Shown: positions 21,951 through 30,930 of the stretch, in pieces
Layout: the number at the start of each line of letters is the position of its first letter
Position numbering within the stretch: position 1 is the stretch's first letter
Assembly: GCA_017508875.1 (NCBI GenBank)
Contig: JAFWQX010000128.1
Coordinates: forward strand, 1-34,370
DNA from: Clostridia bacterium
GTDB lineage: Bacteria; Bacillota; Clostridia; UBA1212; UBA1255
Direction: 5' to 3'
Length of the DNA: 34,370 bases
Notes under the pieces: model-generated
What the model saw: only the letters and a program-made list of their open reading frames with translations
Databases searched by the model: none
What the model was told of the DNA's origin: nothing
Program-made: the position numbers and the translations under genes

Positions 21951-24900
21951 ATTGTACACGCCGCTGCCAAGCTCAAGTGTCAAAAGCCCGTTGTCAAACG
22001 AAACAACGTTGATGCCTTCCGCCTCTTCTAACGGAACGCCGCTCTCGGTTACTGCCGTCAATGACTCAGCACGCAAATAAAGCGTTGCCGAAGTATTGCC
22101 CGGAACTTTACACTCGTATTTCACGATGATATTGTCAACAGCTTCCCAGCTGCTTTTTATCATTCCTCGGACCGATTCATACGCGCCTTTAACAAAAGTA
22201 ATATTTCCTCCTGCAGTAGGATTCAGAATGATATGCGAAAATGCAGGCGCATTCTCGTCGCAGCCTATCCCGGAAAGCATGCTGTAGAGCCACTCTGTAA
22301 CCGAACCGTACGAATAATGGTTGAAAGAGTTCATCGCCGCGTCTCCGAAGCCGTCAGCCAGCGTGTAGCTGTTCCAGCGCTCCCAGATCGTCGTAGCACC
22401 CTGAAGGATCGGGTATTTCCAGGACGGATATTCTTCCTGCTGAAGCAGACCGAAAGCTGTATCAGTATGTCCGAATCTGCAGAGGACGGGAAGCAGCAGC
22501 GAGCAGCCTATAAAGCCGGTAGTCAGTTTCGTGCCGTTTTTGATTATTTTATCGTTAAGGCGGTCAGCCATTGCCTGCCTCATATCCTCAGGCAGGATAT
22601 CGAACGCAAGCGCTACAAGGTACGAAGTCTGAGTATCCGATTTAAGTCTCTTCTCATTTCTCACATATTTCCCGATCCATGCTTCGCGGTATTTCGCCGC
22701 ATGTGACGCAAACCGTTCCGCGTCTTTATCCTGGCCGAGAAGCCTCGCCATCTTAGTAAGAATATCGCATACCCGAATACAATATGCCGTATCCGTCACA
22801 CCCTTGTCGGTCGTCTCACCGATCGACAGCCAGTCTCCGTACGCACTGCGCGATCTGATATAATTATCGCTCGTGCTGACCAGATACGACTCGTACTTTT
22901 TCATATTCTTATAATATTTTTCGATATAAGAGATATCGCCGTAGCGCTCGTACATTATCCACGGAATGATCACACCCGCGTCGCCCCACGCGTTATTGCC
23001 GGAACCGGTATAGTTCTGCCGCCAGGTCTGAGGGGCAACGTCCGGATACGATCCGTCAGAGCGCTGACAATCATTCAGATCGGTTATATATTTGTCAAAA
23101 AATGCCTTTACGTTCATGTTATACGCGGCTGTCCCGCAAAAGATCTGTGCGTCGCCGGACCAGCCCATACGCTCGTCACGCTGAGGGCAATCAGTAGGAG
23201 TAGAAAGGAAATTTCCTCTCTGGCCCCAGTAAGTATTTGAGATCAGCTGATTTACAAGTTCATCGGAAGTAGAAAGCCACCCGGAATCCTCGAGATCAGA
23301 ATAAAGAACGATCGCATTCACGTCCGAAAGCGCCGGAGCTTCGCTAAGCCCGGACAGTTCAATATAACGGAACCCGTGGAAAGTGAACGTCGGAGTGTAG
23401 TTTTCGCCGTCAGGATCTCCCCTCATAATATACGTGTCCGTCGCTTTGGCGGAGCGAAGGTTCTCTGTATATAACGTGCCCTTAGGACCGTCGCTGCCTT
23501 TACTTCCGTCATTGAGCATTTCAGCATGACGAAGAGTTACTACGGTTCCATTGCTGCCTTTAAGATCGACGCTTGCAACGCCTGCAAGATTCTGTCCGAA
23601 ATCATAAATATACGTTTTTTCATCGATTTTAGTTACGCTCTTTGCGGCTATTTTATCCATTGCACGCACGAGCCCGGATAATTGCGGTACCAGTTTCCCA
23701 ACTCCGAGTTTTGCGGCATCTGTTGTCACCGCCTGCTTCCAGGCCGCAGTATTGCGCGACGATCCGCCCGCCGAACACCAGCCCGCTTCCGGGAAATTGC
23801 CGTCGCAAACTTCACCGTTAAATATGTCATTATAGAGTATGGGGCCGCCGTTATCGCAGCAGCTCCAGCTTTCATCAGTTTTAATCTGCTCCCTGCGTCC
23901 GTCTTCGTAATCGATTATCAAAGTCGCTATTAAAGCAGGAGAAGTCCCTCCGTAAGGAGAATATGCCCCAATGTACCAGCCGCGGCCAAGCATTGCGCCT
24001 ATCACGTTTTCGCCTTCTTTAAGAAGCTTCGTGACGTCGAAGCACTGATACATAATGCGCTGCGTATATTCAGATCTTCCGGGATTAAGGACTGAATTAT
24101 CAACGGATTCTCCGTTCACGTACGCCTGATAAAGCCCGGCCGCAGAGGCGAACAGAAACGCACTTTTAACGCCTGTGCCGATATTAACGCTTTTCCGGAA
24201 AAGCGGCGCCGAAGAGTTATAATCAGTTATGGAAACGTTGTTATTCCAAGGAGTTTCTCCGTACTTTATCACCGAATTTACTTTCTTGAATGAAGATTCG
24301 GAAGCATCGGGATCGAACCAGTCATTCGAGGCAGAGTCTGTCGCGACCCACGTTCTATCCGAAACTATACGGTCACTTGATCCGTCTTTATATTCGATTA
24401 TTATGCTGACAATGCACGCGCCGTAGCCGTGCTGTTTGTTTACTGCGCTGGCGGCAACAACGTTCCGTCCCTGCTTGAAGAACTTTGCAGCGTCAATAAA
24501 TTTAGCGTGTTCCCAGCCGTTTTCCTCAGAATTCGACATAACGAGATTTCCGTTAACGTAAACGTCTCCGAAATCGTCCGCCGTATAGCAAACAATAGCG
24601 GTTTTGATCTCTTTTTCGATATTTAATGATTTTCTGAAATATTCGGTTTTTACGGGAACGTTTCCCTGTGAATCGCCGGTAAGCAGCCATATCCAGTTTG
24701 CGCCGTTAAATGAAAGCGAGCGGTTCTCTGCGGCGGTGATCCATTTAGCGCCGCCCAGATCATCGGCTTTTATCGCAGTAGTAAAGTGAGAAATTCCGGA
24801 GTCAAGCATTTCGCCTTTTTCCGTCGTTACCGAAACACTCCACCAATATCTTGTCGCATCTTTTAACTGTTGAGTATCGCCGCCGTAAATTACGGCAACA

Positions 24901-25250
24901 TTATTACCTGATTCTACCGTGCCGGAATCCCAGATCAAACTGCTCCCGGCCTTCAGGTCCGCTTCGCTCGCGGCAACGCGTATCTGATACGATTTCTGCT
25001 TAAGGCCGCGTTCCTCCGTATTGATTGCCCACGAAAACAGCGGCGCCCCTTCGACGCAAAACGGGTTCTTCTCGTAATTGACCCTGAGCGAAGTTACAGG
25101 ATGATCATCATCAGGTTCTTGCCCGTCTGCTCCCGGTCCTGAGGTTGATCCGGAAGAAGGCGGATCATTCGGAAAAGATTTCGGGGTACATCCTGCGGCA
25201 AACGAGAGAAGCAATAATGCCGAAATAATTATGGCGATTACACGTTTCAT
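21933..25250 (-). CDS. GH78 alpha-L-rhamnosidase, lipoprotein
   Basis: A 1105-residue surface lipoprotein: signal peptide MKRVIAIIISALLLLSFAAGC with lipobox Cys21, then a Ser/Gly/Asp-rich linker (25-50). An N-terminal beta domain (about 50-165) and an additional beta-sandwich (about 180-335, TDDFGDVYVNGNLV type) precede the rhamnosidase N-domain (about 345-530, GRGWYIGAYSPYGG). The (alpha/alpha)6 catalytic domain has STPTDCPQRDERMGWSGDAQ (684-703, with the expected acid Glu693) and GATTIWERW with the expected base Glu957; NHYSYGSVTEW follows. It should cleave terminal rhamnose from plant or host glycans outside the cell. The ATG at 25250 is behind GAGGTT; upstream in-frame codons overlap the EF-G terminator. 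No dedicated promoter was seen. Confidence 0.93.
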   Translation of the reverse strand: MKRVIAIIISALLLLSFAAGCTPKSFPNDPPSSGSTSGPGADGQEPDDDHPVTSLRVNYEKNPFCVEGAPLFSWAINTEERGLKQKSYQIRVAASEADLKAGSSLIWDSGTVESGNNVAVIYGGDTQQLKDATRYWWSVSVTTEKGEMLDSGISHFTTAIKADDLGGAKWITAAENRSLSFNGANWIWLLTGDSQGNVPVKTEYFRKSLNIEKEIKTAIVCYTADDFGDVYVNGNLVMSNSEENGWEHAKFIDAAKFFKQGRNVVAASAVNKQHGYGACIVSIIIEYKDGSSDRIVSDRTWVATDSASNDWFDPDASESSFKKVNSVIKYGETPWNNNVSITDYNSSAPLFRKSVNIGTGVKSAFLFASAAGLYQAYVNGESVDNSVLNPGRSEYTQRIMYQCFDVTKLLKEGENVIGAMLGRGWYIGAYSPYGGTSPALIATLIIDYEDGRREQIKTDESWSCCDNGGPILYNDIFNGEVCDGNFPEAGWCSAGGSSRNTAAWKQAVTTDAAKLGVGKLVPQLSGLVRAMDKIAAKSVTKIDEKTYIYDFGQNLAGVASVDLKGSNGTVVTLRHAEMLNDGSKGSDGPKGTLYTENLRSAKATDTYIMRGDPDGENYTPTFTFHGFRYIELSGLSEAPALSDVNAIVLYSDLEDSGWLSTSDELVNQLISNTYWGQRGNFLSTPTDCPQRDERMGWSGDAQIFCGTAAYNMNVKAFFDKYITDLNDCQRSDGSYPDVAPQTWRQNYTGSGNNAWGDAGVIIPWIMYERYGDISYIEKYYKNMKKYESYLVSTSDNYIRSRSAYGDWLSIGETTDKGVTDTAYCIRVCDILTKMARLLGQDKDAERFASHAAKYREAWIGKYVRNEKRLKSDTQTSYLVALAFDILPEDMRQAMADRLNDKIIKNGTKLTTGFIGCSLLLPVLCRFGHTDTAFGLLQQEEYPSWKYPILQGATTIWERWNSYTLADGFGDAAMNSFNHYSYGSVTEWLYSMLSGIGCDENAPAFSHIILNPTAGGNITFVKGAYESVRGMIKSSWEAVDNIIVKYECKVPGNTSATLYLRAESLTAVTESGVPLEEAEGINVVSFDNGLLTLELGSGVYNFEIGK

Positions 25251-25262
25251 ATATAACCTCTT

Positions 25263-25303
25263 CAACAAAACATGCAGAGCCCGGATGAGCGGTACTCTGC
25301 ATG
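25263..25303 (-). terminator. Terminator of the EF-G-like gene
   Basis: Minus-strand CATGCAGAG and CTCTGCATG (9 bp) enclose a 15-nt loop and are followed by TTTTGTT. It sits between the EF-G-like gene and the rhamnosidase start. Confidence 0.75.
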
Positions 25304-25328
25304 GGAAATAAAATATCAATTATCAAAC

Positions 25329-27401
25329 TCAGTCTTCATTCTCAGCTGCGTTTTTCTTAGCCTCTTCAATGATCTTCTGCGCGATCATTTCCGGAACGTC
25401 CTCGTAGCGGGCGAATTCGGTGTGGAAGCTGCCTCTGGCCTGCGTGATGGCACGAAGATCGATAGCGTATCTGGTCATTTCAGCCATCGGTGCTTCGGCA
25501 ACGATCTCCTGAATACCTCCGCCGATCGGGTTCATACCGAGGATGCGGCCGCGGCGTTTGTTCATATCGCCGATAACGTCGCCCATGTAACGGTCGGGAA
25601 CGTAAACGTTAACCGTAACGACAGGTTCGAGAAGGACCGGTTTCGCGCGCTTTACGCCATCCTGGAACGCCAGTTTAGCGGCGGAAACGAATGCTACTTC
25701 TTTGGAGTCAACGGGGTGATATTTACCGTCGACGAGCGTCGCTTTAAGGCGGACAACGGGATATCCTGCGAGCACGCCTTTCTTAACGCTTTCCTGAAGG
25801 CCTTTTTCAACCGACGGGAAGAACTGCTTCGGAACCGCTCCGCCGAATACGTTCTCGGCAAATTCGAGTTCGTCTTTCTCACCGGGTTCGAATTCGATAA
25901 CGACTTTACCGTACTGGCCTGCACCGCCGGACTGCTTCTTATGAAGTCCTTCAGCAGTTACTTTAGAACGGATGGTCTCGCGGTATGCGATCTTCGGATC
26001 GGAGATATCGACGCCTACGCCGTATCTGGTCTTGAGTTTGCTCATGATGATATCGATGTGCATCTCGCCCATACCGGAAACGGTGGATTCGCCCGTATCG
26101 GGGCTCTGTCCGAAATGGAACGTCGGATCCTCTTCAGCAAGTCTGGAAAGGCTGGAATTCAGTTTGTCTTCGTCGCCTCTCGTTTTAGGCGTGATAGCCT
26201 GTACGATCTGAGCTTCAGGGAACTGGATAGCGGGAAGTTCGATCTGGTTAGCTTTGGTTCCGAGAGTATCATTCGTCTGAGTAACGGTAAGTTTTGAAAC
26301 TGCGCCGATATCGCCGGCAATGATCTCGGTAGCCTGCTGCTGTTTCTTTCCTCTCAGCGTGAATACCTGAGTGAAACGTTCGTCAGCTTCTTCATTAACG
26401 TTGTAGATCTGGTTATCCGCTTTGATCGTTCCGGAATAAACTTTGAATATAGAAAGTCTGCCTACGAACGGGTCAACGATCGTCTTGAACACGAATGCGA
26501 GCGGCGAGCCTGCGGCGTCTACTTTGATCTCTACGGGATTTCCGTCTTTATCTGTTCCGACAACGGGCGGTACCTCTGTAGGATCGGGCATATATTCAAC
26601 GATAAAGTCTAAGAGCTTTTTAACACCGGTGTTTTCGTTTGCAGCGCCGACCAGCACGGGAGCGCACGTTCCGGCTACGATAGCTTTCTTAAGTCCGGTG
26701 ACCATCTCTTCGTCGGTGAATTCTTCGCCTTCAAAGTACTTCATCATAAGTTCTTCGTCTGACTCAGCCACAGCCTCTTTAAGGTCATTATGGATCGACT
26801 CTGCCTCGTCCTTTACGGAAGCGGGGATCGCATCTTCAACGAACGTGCCGTCTTTACCGATCTTATAACCGACCATCTTAACGGTATCGACCATTCCGAC
26901 CATGGCGCGGTTCTCAAAAACAGGAAGCTGAAGCGTAACGCATGACGTTCCGAAAGTTTCACGCATAGAAGCGTAAAGTTTTTCGAAGTTAGCGTTTTCT
27001 TCGTTCAGTCTGTTCACGAAGAACATGCGGGGCATCTTTGCCTTAGTAACGATATCCCATGCTTTTTCAGCGCCGACGGATACCGAATCACCCGCAACCA
27101 CTATAATAGCCGAATCCGCCGCGGCAACACCTTCAAGCTGCTCCGCTACGAAATCGAAATATCCGGGAGTGTCAATAATATTTATCTTTTTACCCTGCCA
27201 GTTGCAAGGGGCAACAGCCGCCTGCACGGATACATGACGTTTGATTTCTTCAGGATCATAATCCAGGACAGTATTTCCGTCGGCAATCTGCCCCAGCCTG
27301 TCGGTTGCCTTGGAAATATAAAGCATCGACTCTCCTACTGTTGTCTTACCAACACCGCTGTGACCCAGAAATACTACGTTGCGTATGTCCGTACTCTTCA
27401 T
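25329..27401 (-). CDS. EF-G-like translational GTPase with altered G4 motif
   Basis: A 690-residue protein with the five domains of EF-G. The P-loop is GHSGVGKTT (13-21), the switch II motif DTPGYFDF (77-84) has Tyr in place of the catalytic-type His, as in the EF-G2-like paralogue group, and the G4 motif reads NRLN (130-133) in place of NKxD. G5-like VLVGAANENTGV, domain II, domain III (DPTFHFGQSPDTGESTVSGMGEMHIDI) and domains IV-V (GGGIQEIVAEAPMAEMTRYAIDLRAITQARGSF) are complete. Canonical EF-G moves tRNAs on the ribosome; the role of the paralogue is unclear. The ATG is behind GGAGGTAG. It has its own promoter and terminator, and no rpsL/rpsG neighbours, which also argues for the paralogue rather than the housekeeping fusA. 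Confidence 0.9.
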   Translation of the reverse strand: MKSTDIRNVVFLGHSGVGKTTVGESMLYISKATDRLGQIADGNTVLDYDPEEIKRHVSVQAAVAPCNWQGKKINIIDTPGYFDFVAEQLEGVAAADSAIIVVAGDSVSVGAEKAWDIVTKAKMPRMFFVNRLNEENANFEKLYASMRETFGTSCVTLQLPVFENRAMVGMVDTVKMVGYKIGKDGTFVEDAIPASVKDEAESIHNDLKEAVAESDEELMMKYFEGEEFTDEEMVTGLKKAIVAGTCAPVLVGAANENTGVKKLLDFIVEYMPDPTEVPPVVGTDKDGNPVEIKVDAAGSPLAFVFKTIVDPFVGRLSIFKVYSGTIKADNQIYNVNEEADERFTQVFTLRGKKQQQATEIIAGDIGAVSKLTVTQTNDTLGTKANQIELPAIQFPEAQIVQAITPKTRGDEDKLNSSLSRLAEEDPTFHFGQSPDTGESTVSGMGEMHIDIIMSKLKTRYGVGVDISDPKIAYRETIRSKVTAEGLHKKQSGGAGQYGKVVIEFEPGEKDELEFAENVFGGAVPKQFFPSVEKGLQESVKKGVLAGYPVVRLKATLVDGKYHPVDSKEVAFVSAAKLAFQDGVKRAKPVLLEPVVTVNVYVPDRYMGDVIGDMNKRRGRILGMNPIGGGIQEIVAEAPMAEMTRYAIDLRAITQARGSFHTEFARYEDVPEMIAQKIIEEAKKNAAENED

Positions 27402-27459
27402 AAAACTACCTCCATTGACATTTTAGCCCAAACAGCATTCCGCTCAAAAGCCAAAATAT

Positions 27460-27489
27460 AGTATACACCAGACCGGCACTGCGTGTCAA
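27460..27489 (-). promoter_or_regulatory. Promoter of the EF-G-like gene
   Basis: Minus strand: TTGACA (27489-27484), 18 bp, TATACT (27465-27460), giving a leader of about 50 nt. Confidence 0.85.
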
Positions 27490-27560
27490 TACTGCATCTT
27501 TCAAATGAGACTGTAAGCTATCGGTAAACTATCGATAAGTAAACCAAAGAATCTCGCGCC

Positions 27561-27611
27561 CAAAATAAAAGACCGGCAACTGTTCGCCGATCAGCGACTA
27601 ATTACCGGTCT
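27561..27611 (-). terminator. Terminator of the PxTG surface-protein gene
   Basis: Minus strand: AGACCGG and CCGGTCT (7 bp) enclose a 28-nt region with an inner TCGC/GCGA stem, followed by TTTATTTTG. The rest of the 270-bp gap between the EF-G-like gene and the surface-protein gene holds only the EF-G promoter. Confidence 0.75.
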
Positions 27612-27675
27612 GAAGCGGGACTATGTTACAGCCCCTTTTGAGGATATCGGAAAAGTATTAAAACAATTCCTGCTA

Positions 27676-28860
27676 TCAATAAGTTTTTCTCTTTGCGAAT
27701 ACAAAGGCAGCTGCCATAACGGCCACGATAACCATGGCAATAACGGCAAGCTCTGCGTCACCGGTCTGAGGAACGGTCTCGGGCTGGGTAGCAGGCTGCG
27801 TTGCGGGAACGTCGGTATCCTCTGGGTTCGCTGCGAAGAAGTTTCCGTCAACCTTGTATCCGGCTACGGTGAACGCGAAGGTTTTATTTCCGGCCTGAGC
27901 GCAGTTAACGATATATTTGACGTTTTCAACTTCTTCCGAAGGAGTATGGTCGAGAACCATGTACGAACCTTCGTTGTCGCCAGTAAGATGATCGCCGCCG
28001 ACAGATACTTTGAGAATATACGTTCCGGCGTCAAAATCCTCTCCGAGATCAAGAGTAGCCGCAGGATTTCCGTTGGTAACTGCTTCGATCGAAACGCTCT
28101 TTACGGGAGTCTGTGCAAGAGTATTTTCAACATTGCTTGCGAATTTGAAAAGATCCATGGTAAACGTTACCGGAACACCCTTTGAAAGATCGCTGGCCCA
28201 GTAAGTAGTAAGCGCGATTTTGTTAAATTTGCCGGTAGTAGTGAACTCAGCAGCAGCGTACTCGCCCTCGGCGTTCATCCAGATGGCGCTTCCGTCTAAG
28301 GGGCTGTTAGTTCCGGCGGCAGGCGCGTAATCAATGATCACAGGAGCATCCTTGTAGCCCCAGGTGATCTCTTTGATGGCAGCTTCGGTGCCGTCTTCGA
28401 GTTTGCTGTACATTTTGAGAGAATTGGTTTCCTCTTTAGTAAGCTCGACAGTCAGGTTGAATCTTCTCGGATTAGCAGATCCGGTTCGAGAATTTCCGTT
28501 TTCATCCCAGAGATTCGCGTCGTATATCGCATAACCCCATTTGATCTCTCCGCCGTTGACCTGGATACCGATATCGCTAAGAGCATCATCGGTGGAATAC
28601 CAGCCCTGCATATGCAGATATTTGTAATCCAGTCCGAAAAGATTTCCGATATTACCGTCGCCGGCAATTTTTCCTTTAACATCCGTATCGGCTTTCGCAG
28701 GGACCCACGGAGCGGGATAGTTAGTCGGATCAGCATTAACGTCAGCAACGTTCGTCAGGTACGCACCGTCAAAATTCAGCAGACTCGCGGCGTTAGCGAC
28801 AGTAGCGAACATCGTGAGAACCATTGCGGCAATAACTACGATCGTTATCAATTTCTTCAT
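27676..28860 (-). CDS. Secreted surface protein with PxTG sorting signal, function unknown
   Basis: A 394-residue exported protein. It has a signal peptide (MKKLITIVVIAAMVLTMFATVANA, likely cut after residue 24) and a C-terminal sorting signal: VPQTGD at 363-368, a hydrophobic segment, then KRK at the end, so it should be linked to the wall by a sortase (none is encoded here). The mature part has aromatic and Asn/Asp-rich beta-type sequence (YLHMQGWYSTDDALSDIGIQ, VNGGEIKWGYAIYD, ALTTYWASDLSKGVP), then VSIEAVTNGNPAATLDLGED and a Thr/Pro linker (PATQPATQPET). I do not recognise a family. The ATG is behind AGGAGG. Promoter at 28913-28941; terminator at 27561-27611; it is monocistronic and divergent from the lipoprotein gene. 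Confidence 0.8.
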   Translation of the reverse strand: MKKLITIVVIAAMVLTMFATVANAASLLNFDGAYLTNVADVNADPTNYPAPWVPAKADTDVKGKIAGDGNIGNLFGLDYKYLHMQGWYSTDDALSDIGIQVNGGEIKWGYAIYDANLWDENGNSRTGSANPRRFNLTVELTKEETNSLKMYSKLEDGTEAAIKEITWGYKDAPVIIDYAPAAGTNSPLDGSAIWMNAEGEYAAAEFTTTGKFNKIALTTYWASDLSKGVPVTFTMDLFKFASNVENTLAQTPVKSVSIEAVTNGNPAATLDLGEDFDAGTYILKVSVGGDHLTGDNEGSYMVLDHTPSEEVENVKYIVNCAQAGNKTFAFTVAGYKVDGNFFAANPEDTDVPATQPATQPETVPQTGDAELAVIAMVIVAVMAAAFVFAKRKTY

Positions 28861-28882
28861 ATCAAAACCTCCTGTGTTTTAA

Positions 28883-28899
28883 CCGGCTTGAGCAGCCGG
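28883..28899. repeat. Hairpin in the surface-protein mRNA leader
   Basis: CCGGCT-TGAGC-AGCCGG is a perfect 6-bp inverted repeat in the 5' untranslated region, ending about 10 nt before the AGGAGG ribosome site on the minus strand. It may stabilise the mRNA or modulate initiation. Confidence 0.55.
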
Positions 28900-28912
28900 A
28901 TTTGTATTGGCA

Positions 28913-28941
28913 TATATACATCAACTTCAGAATAATGTCAA
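28913..28941 (-). promoter_or_regulatory. Promoter of the PxTG surface-protein gene
   Basis: Minus strand: TTGACA (28941-28936), 17 bp, TATATA (28918-28913). Confidence 0.8.
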
Positions 28942-28993
28942 TGCTTTTCTGCGCCGCAGTGAAAAACCGGCGAAAGAATCGCAAACATCGGAA

Positions 28994-29022
28994 TTGATTA
29001 TCCGCTTCATTTGTGCTATATA
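28994..29022 (+). promoter_or_regulatory. Promoter of the Pro/Thr-stalk lipoprotein
   Basis: Plus strand: TTGATT (28994-28999), 17 bp, TATATA (29017-29022). The leader would be only about 20 nt and contains GAGGTG. Confidence 0.65.
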
Positions 29023-29050
29023 TCAGTCTATACTTCCATGAGGTGATCAT

Positions 29051-30328
29051 ATGAAAAAATCAGTTATACTTATGGCTATCGTGCTTGCCTCCCTCTTAGC
29101 ATCTGCAGGCTGCGGCGTTCAGGATGTTCGCGAAGAAACGTCAGGCGAGGCGGTCATCGCAGATAAGACAAACGCGCCTGAAATAACCGAACCAATTTCA
29201 TTGACCACTGAACCTGCAGCGAGCGAAGAGCCGGCGGATTCTGAGCCGGCGTTGACCCCTGCAGAAACGTCCTCGCCTTCACCCACACAGGAGCCTTATA
29301 AGGTACCGTCACCGACTCCGGAACCTTCGGTGGCCCCGGCTCCGACCGTGACTCCGGCGCCCACCCGCACGCCCTCACCTTCACCGACGAAAGAACCTGC
29401 TCCTACACCTGCTCCAACTCAGAAACCGACTCCGACTCCGACTCCGACTCCGGCTAAAACTCCTTCTCCTACGGCATCACCGGCTCCAACCCCCACAGCG
29501 ACACCCACAACGACACCCGTACCTACCACGGTTCCCACTCCTACCCCGGCTCCAACTCCTACGCCGACTCCAACTCCTACGCCGACTCCTTCCCCTGAAT
29601 ACAAGCTGAACGAACTAATCAAGGAAGGAAAACAATTCAGCGTCGGATTTCAATTCGTACTTCAAAGCCAGCCTTACGAAGGCAATTACGTAGGTCAGGG
29701 CGCGTGCTCGGACGGAACTTACGCATATTTTATCCTAAAACCCGCCGCCGATGGTGAAGCAATAATTGCCAAGCACGATCTTAAGACCGGAGCGCTGGTA
29801 AAGAGAAGCGGCCCGATATACGTTTTCCACGGCAACGATATGACGTACGACTCCGCGAAGAACCTGCTTTATATTGCCCACGGCTCGTCTGAAGGCAAGA
29901 TATTGACGACGGTCGATCCAGATACTCTCGAAGTCGTAACGCAGTCCGTAAGTATTAAAAAAGGCGCAGGTGCTATCACATATTCACCCGAGCGGGATAT
30001 GTTCGCGATCAGTCAGGGCGGAAAAAGTCTGCATTTCCTCAACAACAATTTGAAAGTGACCTCTTCGATAACGCGCGAAGTGCTCGGATACACTGCTCAG
30101 GGCATGGGTTCCGACGAGGATTATATATATTTTCCGATGAGTCCGAAGGACAATAACAGAGACAACATTCTCGTGGTTTATGATTGGTCGGGCAATTACG
30201 TTACTACCGTCCATCTCGATACGGACCGCGAATCCGAGTCAATGTTTATGGTGAACGGAGATTACTACGTGAGCTTTTATTTCGGCGACGGGGCAAGGCT
30301 CTACAAGCTCGTATTTTATGTCGATTAA
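29051..30328 (+). CDS. Lipoprotein with Pro/Thr stalk and propeller-like domain
   Basis: A 425-residue exported protein: signal peptide with lipobox LASAGC (Cys21), an acidic Thr/Glu/Ser region (22-66), a long Pro/Thr-rich stalk (about 67-182, many PTPTP repeats), then a globular domain (183-425). The globular part has repeated beta-strand units ([65 protein letters not shown]), suggesting a small beta-propeller or similar all-beta fold. No catalytic motif is visible. The stalk would lift the domain through the cell wall, as in the sigma-linked LRR protein. The ATG is behind GAGGTG. The stop shares a TTAA with the stop of the convergent cyclo-ligase gene, with no terminator between. Confidence 0.8.
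   Translation: MKKSVILMAIVLASLLASAGCGVQDVREETSGEAVIADKTNAPEITEPISLTTEPAASEEPADSEPALTPAETSSPSPTQEPYKVPSPTPEPSVAPAPTVTPAPTRTPSPSPTKEPAPTPAPTQKPTPTPTPTPAKTPSPTASPAPTPTATPTTTPVPTTVPTPTPAPTPTPTPTPTPTPSPEYKLNELIKEGKQFSVGFQFVLQSQPYEGNYVGQGACSDGTYAYFILKPAADGEAIIAKHDLKTGALVKRSGPIYVFHGNDMTYDSAKNLLYIAHGSSEGKILTTVDPDTLEVVTQSVSIKKGAGAITYSPERDMFAISQGGKSLHFLNNNLKVTSSITREVLGYTAQGMGSDEDYIYFPMSPKDNNRDNILVVYDWSGNYVTTVHLDTDRESESMFMVNGDYYVSFYFGDGARLYKLVFYVD
29419..29592. repeat. Low-complexity Pro/Thr repeat DNA
   Basis: Runs of ACTCCG and ACTCCT hexamers (coding TP) and longer units such as CCAACTCCTACGCCGACT repeat through the stalk of the lipoprotein. They are coding, in frame and prone to length change. Confidence 0.8.
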
Positions 30329-30927
30329 GAGATCACTCCGTCGAAACGTACGTCAAAAATATCGTGCGGAACTGAATCTGTCAACATTTCATGGCGGCAC
30401 AGCACGTACGCCGAATATGCGGCGCGCGTATGGTCAATATTATATCTTTCAGCGTTCCTGAAGGCAAAAAAGCGGTCGTAATATCCTCCGCCGTAGCCTA
30501 GGCGAAAACCGTCTGAAGAAGCACATACGCACGGGATCAAAGAAAGATCGATCGAACAGGCAGGCACGGTCGGAGCATCAGCAGGCGCCGCAGGAATACC
30601 GTATTGTCCGGGCACGAGTTCCACCACTGAAGAGATCCGGGCTGCGGCCATAATACCCTTCAAAATTATCCGTGGAACGTAAACGCTCTTTCCAAGTTCT
30701 AACGCGCGATCGATTATCCGGGACGTATCGGGTTCAAAACCGCGGCTGACGTAAACGAATATTGACCGCGCCGAACCGAATTCGGGCAGTTCAAATACTT
30801 TTTGCGAAATGGCCAGATCGGAGGCGGAAATATATTCCGGACTAAGATTTTGCCCCTTTTTTATCATCTTTTCGCGCAGCAGTTTTTTCTGTTCCGCAAC
30901 GGTTAAGTTTACTTCAGGAATATCCAT
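30325..30927 (-). CDS. 5-formyltetrahydrofolate cyclo-ligase
   Basis: Converts 5-formyl-THF to 5,10-methenyl-THF with ATP, recovering folate in the cytoplasm. The 200-residue protein has [14 protein letters not shown] (12-25), [16 protein letters not shown] (57-72), then [22 protein letters not shown] (132-153), the substrate/ATP loop of the family, and a typical C-terminus. Length is normal. It starts 3 nt after the ANTAR gene and overlaps the convergent lipoprotein gene by 4 bp. It appears to ride at the end of the glutamine synthetase operon; a functional link is not obvious. Confidence 0.93.
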   Translation of the reverse strand: MDIPEVNLTVAEQKKLLREKMIKKGQNLSPEYISASDLAISQKVFELPEFGSARSIFVYVSRGFEPDTSRIIDRALELGKSVYVPRIILKGIMAAARISSVVELVPGQYGIPAAPADAPTVPACSIDLSLIPCVCASSDGFRLGYGGGYYDRFFAFRNAERYNIDHTRAAYSAYVLCRHEMLTDSVPHDIFDVRFDGVIS

Positions 30928-30930
30928 TTC

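Noticed and set aside
25272-26297. A 341-codon open frame on the plus strand, antisense to the EF-G-like gene
   Set aside because: No recognisable motif and no ribosome site; the minus strand has complete EF-G domains over the same bases. It is a shadow of biased codon use.
27077-27172. Tyr in place of His in the switch II motif DTPGY as a defect of the EF-G-like gene
   Set aside because: The EF-G2-like paralogue group commonly has DTPGY, so this is a family feature; only the G4 motif change is reported.
27518-27545. Repeated CTATCG near 27525 as an operator
   Set aside because: Two short copies without symmetry and not positioned at the mapped -35/-10 boxes; chance is sufficient.
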